Assembly (NCBI RefSeq): GCF_014529535.1
Contig: NC_050735.1
Span: 5,095,739 to 5,159,738 of the forward strand
Direction of reading: 5' to 3'
Length of the DNA stretch: 64,000 nt
Origin: Bradysia coprophila
Taxonomy: Eukaryota; Arthropoda; Insecta; Diptera; Sciaridae
Shown: positions 57,801-64,000 of the stretch, in pieces
How positions within the stretch are numbered: the first letter of the stretch is position 1
Layout: each line of letters starts with the position of its first letter
Made by a program: the position numbers and the translations under genes
The notes under the pieces: model-generated
Told to the model about the DNA's origin: nothing
The model's input: the letters and a program-made list of their open reading frames with translations, nothing else
The model's database searches: none

Positions 57801-60262
57801 GAGAATTTTATTCCTTGTTACCGCGATAACTTCCGTAATTCTTATCAGATTTTCAAATTTTTTGTGTAATTCGACGAAGATTGAAATTCTTGAGGTTGAG
57901 TTTGCAGATGGATAATGTTAGAACAACGAGATGGGAGAAATTCTTCACAGACGCTTTTCCTTGTGGACTCGATAACTCGAGTAATTCTTTACCGATTTTC
58001 AAAATTTTGATTTTAATCGACGGAGAATGAAAATCATGAGGTTAAGTTCGTGGATGGGCAATATTGGAGTAATGAGTTGGGAGTAATTGTAAAGATAACT
58101 TGTTATACCACGACATTTTTGCAACGGATTTCCAGAAAAATTTCTTATTTGACGAGTAGTGAAATTCTGGTTTTCTGGTCTAACAGTTTAGAAGTACTTC
58201 CCAAAAGAGTTTTTGCTTGCTTGCTTGAGAAACCGATAGCTCGTGTAATTCTCAGAGGCTTCAAAAATCAATTTCGACCAGTAGCGAAATTCATGTGGTT
58301 AAACTCGAACATTGCAATTTAATTGGACTAGTAATCTGGGATATACGACAATTTTTGGGTGAAATCGTATTCTTAAAAGAATTTTTTTCGTTCCTAAAAT
58401 GTTTGAATGAGTGTGAACTTTGCGGCCAGAGCGAAGCGAGGGCCGTAATTCACACGAGTTTTATTTTTTCAAGAGGTAGGCAAGAAATACGCCGCCTTTT
58501 TAGCGCTTTTAGTAGACTCATATTAGGAGTTAAACGTACCTCGCTGGACCTTCCATTCATACTGCTTTTTAGAAGACAATATAAACGACTCGTAATGGAG
58601 TAAAAGAGTAAAGAGTAAAACTTTAATTTTGTGATCGTTTTTACAAGATATGGGAGAAATTATACTCAGACGCTTTTCCTTGTTATCGTGATAACTTAAG
58701 TAATTTTTGTAGATGGTTAATATTGGAGTAGTGAGGTTGGAGTAATTGGAATTGTAAACACAACTTGTTACGACATTTTTGCAACGGATTTCCAGAAAAA
58801 TTTCTTATTCGACGAGTAAGTGAATCTGGATTTCTGGTCGAACAATCTAGAAGTCTAAAACAATCTTGCTTGCTTGATAACACGATAACTCGAGTAATTC
58901 TCAGAGGCTTCAAAAATTGCAGATTTGAAAATATGAAGTGTTTTCGACCAGTATCGTAATTCCTGAGGTTAAATTCGAACATTGGACTTTATTGGACTGG
59001 TAATCTGCGATATACGACAATTTTTTTTCGTTCCTAAGGTGTTTGCACGAGTGTGAACTTTGCCAGAGCGAAGCGAGGGCCGTAATTCACATGAGTTTTT
59101 TTCACAGGCAAGAAATGCGCCACCTGTTCAGCGCTTTTAGTAAACTATATAGGAGACTCATATTAGGAGGAAGACATCGCTCGCTGGACCTACAACTCAT
59201 AGCTCTTTTTGTTTCTTCAGGAAATTAAATAAATATGAGTAAAATGAAGCATGTGAATCTGCTGTTTTCTAAATAAAAGAGACATCACCTTTTCATGTGA
59301 CTTTAGTTTTGTTATCTCAAAAACACCACCTTATTTAAAAATGGCTGGAAAACTAAGACTGGAATTATAGAAAAAAAAAAGCCAGTCAAGGGACCTGACC
59401 CACCCAAGAGGTGGGGCCTAGTATAGGATCATGCACACATTCAGTTTATACCAAGGGCCTAAAGTTGAGAAATATTTCACTAAATGTCACTCAATATTTC
59501 ACCAAATTTTACCGAAAATTTACAAAACAGTCAATGCCAACCGATATTATGTTTAAGTTTGCTTCAGCTGTTTTACCAGCTGGTCCACACGCACAAACTT
59601 ACTGCTTAATAAGCATGCAAGTAAGATGAATTTGTACGCGAAAAAAATGCAATACAAACACGAAGACCCGTCAATGAGGTTCTTAGGTGTAGGAGTATGC
59701 TGATAAATATCTTTGATGAAACAACACCAGAGTACATTAGAAACACCGATAGGCACTTAACCATGTCTCGTTCGAACATTTCAAGAGCAAACTTGTTTCC
59801 AATGATTAGTTTTCATCTCCTCATCTTTTTATGAAACAATTTTTCGAAACCACTAATTTTATGGTTCCATTGTTGCCTCGATTGTTGCCGTGAATTTGTT
59901 TTTTTTTTCGTGTGTGTAATGAAATTGTTGATTGTTCGAAATCACAAATGATGGGATGTAAGCAAAATGGTCATGACCCAAATTCACATAGTTTACCGAC
60001 TTTTTCTGTTTTCTATTCTAAATTCAGTCGAAGTTAATTGGTCAGGAAATTCTAATTTCTCTATGGTTTCGAAACGTTTCATTCATAAAATGGGAACTAC
60101 AGTGAAGTAAACATTCCACATAAATTATGGAAAAATTATTCCTTTTCGAATTAGACCTAAAAATGTAACTCGGCTTTGGTAAATTCGACCTAAATATTTG
60201 TTCTTTTTTCATCGTCTATGGTATTTATCATAAAATTTAATTGTAAAAATGTAAAAAAAAAT
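54819..60262. repeat. Exact tandem duplication, 2 x 2722 bp
   Basis: 54819-57540 recurs at 57541-60262 with every compared landmark offset by exactly 2722 bp, including homopolymer runs such as the ten A after TATAG at about 56649 and 59371. CTT at the left boundary is also present after the right boundary, a 3-base microhomology. No gene is inside; short frames are duplicated with the rest. Each unit contains several related units of about 100-150 bp (GATAACTCGAGTAATTCT, AATGAAAATCATGAGGTTAA, GATGGGCAATATTG) in its first 1.5 kb. Either a very recent duplication or an assembly artefact. Confidence 0.9.
54940..56300. repeat. Subrepeat cluster in the 2722-bp unit
   Basis: About six diverged units with CTCGATAACTCGAGT, TTTACCGATTT.CAAAATTTTG, GAATGAAAATCATGAGGTTAA and TGGGCAATATTG.AGTAATGAG, plus CCAGAGCGAAGCGAGGGCC flanked by GTGTGAA/TTCACAC. 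A second identical set lies 2722 bp downstream. Confidence 0.65.
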
Positions 60263-61946
60263 CTTTCCTCTGAAGACCTAAAGTCATTTAGTGTAGCAGG
60301 AATCACATTGGTGCCATGTTATTGATTTTGTTTTCATTTTAAACAAAAGATAATACGATTGGAAGCGTGCATTGTGCCGTACAATTTAGAACAAAGTTAA
60401 TCCATTTAAAAAGAAAAACTAGAATTTGTGTTACATTTGGGTAGGTTAGAATATATCTCTGTTCTATTAACGTTAAAAGCGGTTTTTGACTGTCGACACG
60501 ACACAATGCTGTTAAATTACAAAAATATAATCACTTTGTGACACTAAACGATATTTTTATCGTAACACCAACAAAACGGGCGGGCAACTAGTTAAATATT
60601 TTAGCATTCAGCTAATGGCCTAGCCATAACAGCATTCGATTTATTTTCACATTAACGTTTGTGGGACATCGACATCATCAATCGTATCAAGTTGGTAGGC
60701 GTCCCATTTAATAAACATCATTAGCGTTATGACTTTTGTTTCCTTATCGCGTGAATTTAATGAATGAGATAAGACAGTAAGACTCTGTAGATTTACAAAT
60801 CGAATTTTCGTCCGTTATAAAATCTTATCCACTTAATTGAACTTTCATAATAATGTTTTGTCGCTGAATCATCCATGATTTGAGTTGAAATAACATTCAG
60901 TTCATGAAAAAAAATGTGTTTTGCTGTTGAACTGAGCAAATAATCCACATCAACCATATCGAATCGATCGAAAATTAGATCATGCAACCAAATAAATATG
61001 CAAATTTGAACTAATCAATCCTACACCATACAAATAGATCACCGTAATAACATGCCGACAGGTCAGTTATATTCGAAATGACTCAACTATCCAAACAAAT
61101 TGCCTGTTGCCAAATCGTCAAAGTTATTTCTTTTTGTTAAGGAAACAACCATGCCTAATGCGAGGCCTTATGATACTTGCAAACATGATATTTTCTTTAA
61201 CTATTTGTTGATTCTTTTTTTCGCTGATTAATTTTAAATTATTATATCGCATTATACCGCCCACATAATACATCGTTTTGCAGCCCACATTGTTAGCGAA
61301 TTTGACCTGTCTGGGCTAATAAGCTAAACTATATTGTATTTCGTGTCATGGCAATTTCGTATACAATCAAAACTATTAGAGAATTAATAGGCTTCGCAAA
61401 TCGTTGTTCTGAAGCACCATTTCCATCTATATTAGAGCACTGTGGCGTGATACAAATGATCCATATCGTAAAGGGAAATGCAACTTTCGGGCGTGGTTTT
61501 GGTGGATGTTAAAAGATGGCATAACATTTGTTTGCGGAATGACTTTCGTTTGAATTTAATGAGTTTGCTTGTAGGACAAATTAAGTTCCAATACAACCGC
61601 ATCGTTATACGAAATAGAGGGAAATTACTTTTGGGATTATTTCAGAGAATATTTTCTTCATTTTTGGTATAAGATCTGAGATTTTTCCTTGGTAAGAAAG
61701 ACGAAAAAATCCTATTAAAACCCAGAACAGAAATAGTCGTAGCCTCATCGGCAAGCATATCAATATTTTTACTATCGGATCTATTACTTCATTTGATCGA
61801 AGTATTTTCTGGAAATTGATTTCAAATCTTTTACTTCAATTTTAACCTGCATTTTCCCATAAAAGACTATTTTAGTCAGAGCATGTCGTTCATTCCTGAA
61901 GTCATTATCGATAACAGATTATAGCCGTCCATAAAAGGTGGCGTAC

Positions 61947-63140
61947 CAGGGCCTATTTTTGGATTTTTTCCCCAAAATTTCCAGAAATTTGCCAAAATTT
62001 TTTAAAAACTGCGAACGTCCAAAAACCGAATTTTTCCATAATTTCGAACTGTTTTGGCAACTCCGGAGCTCATCCTTATGTTTTAGCCGGCTCTCAATAA
62101 TTTATGGCATGTAATTAAAGTGATAGCTATTTAATAAGAAATGATCACAAGAAAATAGGAAATGATCACTAGAAAAAGAGAAATGATCACAATTTTTTTA
62201 TGATAGCAATAAAAATAGAATTTGATCACCAAAAAATAAGAATTTGATCACTAAATATATGCAATTTTACCACTAACATATGATCGTCTCGAAATAAGAA
62301 ATGATCTACAATTATACGAATTTGATTACAAAAAATAAAGAAATGATCGTGCAAAATAAAAAATTTGATTGCAAGAAATAAGGATATGCTATCTATTATT
62401 CTGTTTGATTATTAGACGATGCAAGAGAAAAAAAAATTAACACTTAAGTTACCAACACCGTTCCGGCGCCCGGCTCGCATTGCGGCCCTCCGCTTCGCTA
62501 CGGGGCAATGGGCCGGATCGCTCGGCGTGTTAAAACGCTTTTTATGTGCAATGAATTACACAGACTAATTATTAGACGATGCGAGAGAGAAAAAATTAAC
62601 TCCTAAGTTACCAACACCGTTCCGGCGCCCGGCTCGCATTGCGGCCCTCCGCTTCGCTCCGCGGCAATGGGCCGGATCGCTCGGCGTGTTAAAACGCTTT
62701 TTATGTGTATTCGTTCGGACTTTTAGTGATCAAATTCTTTACTTTTAGTGATCAAATTCTTTATTTTTAGTGATCACATTTGATTTAGCGGGTGGTAGGT
62801 ACTACTTGTGATCACTTCTTATTTTAGGTTGATAGAATCTTATTTCGTAGTGTTATATTTGAAAAACTGGTTGTGATCACATTCTTATTTTCCTGCAATC
62901 ATTTTAATTTTCAAGTGATCAATTCTTATTTTAGATTTATCGCTTTTATTTCTTCCCATAATTTATGTTTGATTATTGACGCTCTCATCTTTCAAATTAA
63001 TCATGCTCGTCTTCATTTGAAACCTGATAGTGTCAAGAAATAATTGAGAGTCAGTTAAAAGGCAAGGCTGATTCAGCAGTGCCAAAACCGTTCGAAATGG
63101 TGGAAAAATTTGGTTTTTGGACGTTCGCAGTTTCGCCCTG
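61947..63140. mobile_element. hAT-like foldback with TGATCA-word arms and GC-rich core
   Basis: CAGGGC at the left end and GCCCTG at the right, with a perfect 8-bp duplication TGGCGTAC at 61939-61946 and 63141-63148. Near the ends AAAACTGCGAACGTCCAAAA (about 62007) is mirrored by TTTTGGACGTTCGCAGTTT (about 63116). The left arm then iterates GAAATGATCAC words (62135-62400) and the right arm the mirror GTGATCA..TTCTTATTTT (62725-62945). The centre is two direct copies of the GC-rich module. No coding content. Confidence 0.88.
62406..62707. repeat. GC-rich module, copies 2 and 3 in tandem
   Basis: 62406-62552 and 62560-62707 repeat the module of 24049-24200 with only a few differences (for example CTACGGGGCAATG versus CTCCGCGGCAATG). 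Copies 1 and 3 both begin ACAGACTAATTATTAGACG, so copy 1 is closest to copy 3 in its left flank. Confidence 0.85.
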
Positions 63141-64000
63141 TGGCGTACTGGTCTATGCTCTACTGTTTATGGCCAAAGTTCACCTCTTAATTTTGTTCTT
63201 TTGTCGAAAGAACTTATGACAATAGGTCGATTTTGTTCGTTCATAAAATTGAGAAACTTGACTCTCAAGCACCATAGTTCCGTTCTAAAATATTTTTTTT
63301 CAAATTTAAAACCGAAAGTGGTTTGGTTATAACTCGTTTTATATTCAAGTTCTTTTAAAACTTATCACAGCAAAATGTCACCTCGGCCCGACTACAAAAA
63401 TTTATCGACCAGAATCAGTCTGAAGTTATTATGTAAATAACGATCCCTATCAACCAGCCAGTTAAACCGTTGAGTTAACCGGAACGAATTTCTTTCGACT
63501 GGTGGTAAAAGTCTCTGCAAACGATTTGCTATTTTCTCAATAAAAATTCTTCAAAATAAAAAAAAAATTGTTTTGGTGTGACAACCAGAAACAAGTTTTT
63601 TTATGACTTTTTCTGTGATTATATTTGAGATGGTGATATTATACAGATTATATTCGTTTTTGTTTGTGCTTCAAGTTGTATAACATATAATAACATAAAG
63701 TTAAATGAAGCCAATGACCGAAATGTAAAGAAGTTATTTTTTTTATAATGAGCTGGATTTTCAAATGAGAAACTATGGAGAGAAGTAAAATGAAATATAA
63801 AAAAAACCTAAACGAAACAAAAAAGGCTAATAATTTAACTATTGTGATGTATAACAGGTATTATTAGATTTGGTCTTGAATAGAAATTTAGGAATTTGTG
63901 TATTGTTTCATACGTGAGTGATGCGATAATTTATTACCTCTTTTTATTTGACAAAAAAAAATAGAGTTCAAGTAGCAACGCAACACACATCGCCCAGATA

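Larger units (their letters stand above)
50765..64000 (+). other. Probable intron 3 of the taperin-like gene, repeat-rich
   Basis: At least 13.2 kb follows the donor at 50765 with no further exon recognised. Named contents: hAT-like element 51485-52818, tandem duplication 54819-60262 and foldback 61947-63140. The stretches 50765-51470, 52830-54810, 60265-61935 and 63150-64000 hold only AT-rich sequence without recognised genes. Confidence 0.5.

Overview
This is a eukaryotic nuclear window, almost certainly from an insect and most plausibly a lower dipteran such as a fungus gnat; the organism guess is inference. It is AT-rich. Genes are split by GT..AG introns of about 58-70 bp or of several kb, there is an insect-type ionotropic receptor, and much of the space between genes is short inverted-repeat elements.

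Five protein-coding genes can be supported. (1) A secreted alpha-carbonic anhydrase-like gene (2690-3896, +, four exons, complete, 298 aa) keeps the zinc ligands but has lost other catalytic residues. (2) A minus-strand gene (13417-11965, four recognised exons, first exon not found) encodes an ER-bound oxygenase mpaB/DUF2236-like protein. (3) An ionotropic receptor gene (about 19862-28142, +) has a 5-kb intron packed with transposons and an apparent one-base frameshift. (4) A minus-strand gene (33693-32220, two exons, complete, 461 aa) has a split array of exactly 23-residue STPR repeats. (5) The first three coding exons (36977-50764, +) belong to a large, mostly disordered protein with a taperin/phostensin-like start; its last visible donor opens an intron that runs at least to the end of the window. 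A scrap of a second carbonic anhydrase copy lies at 8446-8539.

The mobile fraction is the striking part. A 5'-truncated RTE-type LINE (30771-31390) has an 11-bp target duplication. A hAT element (25097-26509) with an 8-bp target duplication still carries a piece of the hATC dimerisation domain. A sister element with the same 12-bp terminal repeat (51485-52818) and another hAT-like foldback (61947-63140, TGGCGTAC duplication) are also present. Several large foldback elements have arms built from many copies of one short word, a different word in each: GAGAC/GAGGAC at 4080-7708, GGACTGTCC at 23016-24463, AGGTC at 25097-26509, CGGATC at 51485-52818 and TGATCA at 61947-63140. A GC-rich module of about 150 bp is shared by two otherwise unrelated foldbacks. 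There are also about a dozen MITEs, a near-perfect 950-bp palindrome (14524-15475), two minisatellite blocks in a duplicated unit (8543-11015) and an exact 2722-bp tandem duplication (54819-60262).

Layout: 1-2689 nothing recognised; 2.7-3.9 kb carbonic anhydrase; 4.1-11.0 kb repeats; 11.9-13.4 kb mpaB-like gene; 13.8-15.5 kb MITEs and palindrome; 15.5-19.8 kb mostly unassigned; 19.9-28.1 kb ionotropic receptor; 28.2-31.4 kb MITEs and LINE; 32.2-33.7 kb STPR gene; 34-36.1 kb MITEs and direct repeats; 37.0 kb to the end the taperin-like gene and its introns. The genes appear functionally unrelated; nothing suggests co-regulation.
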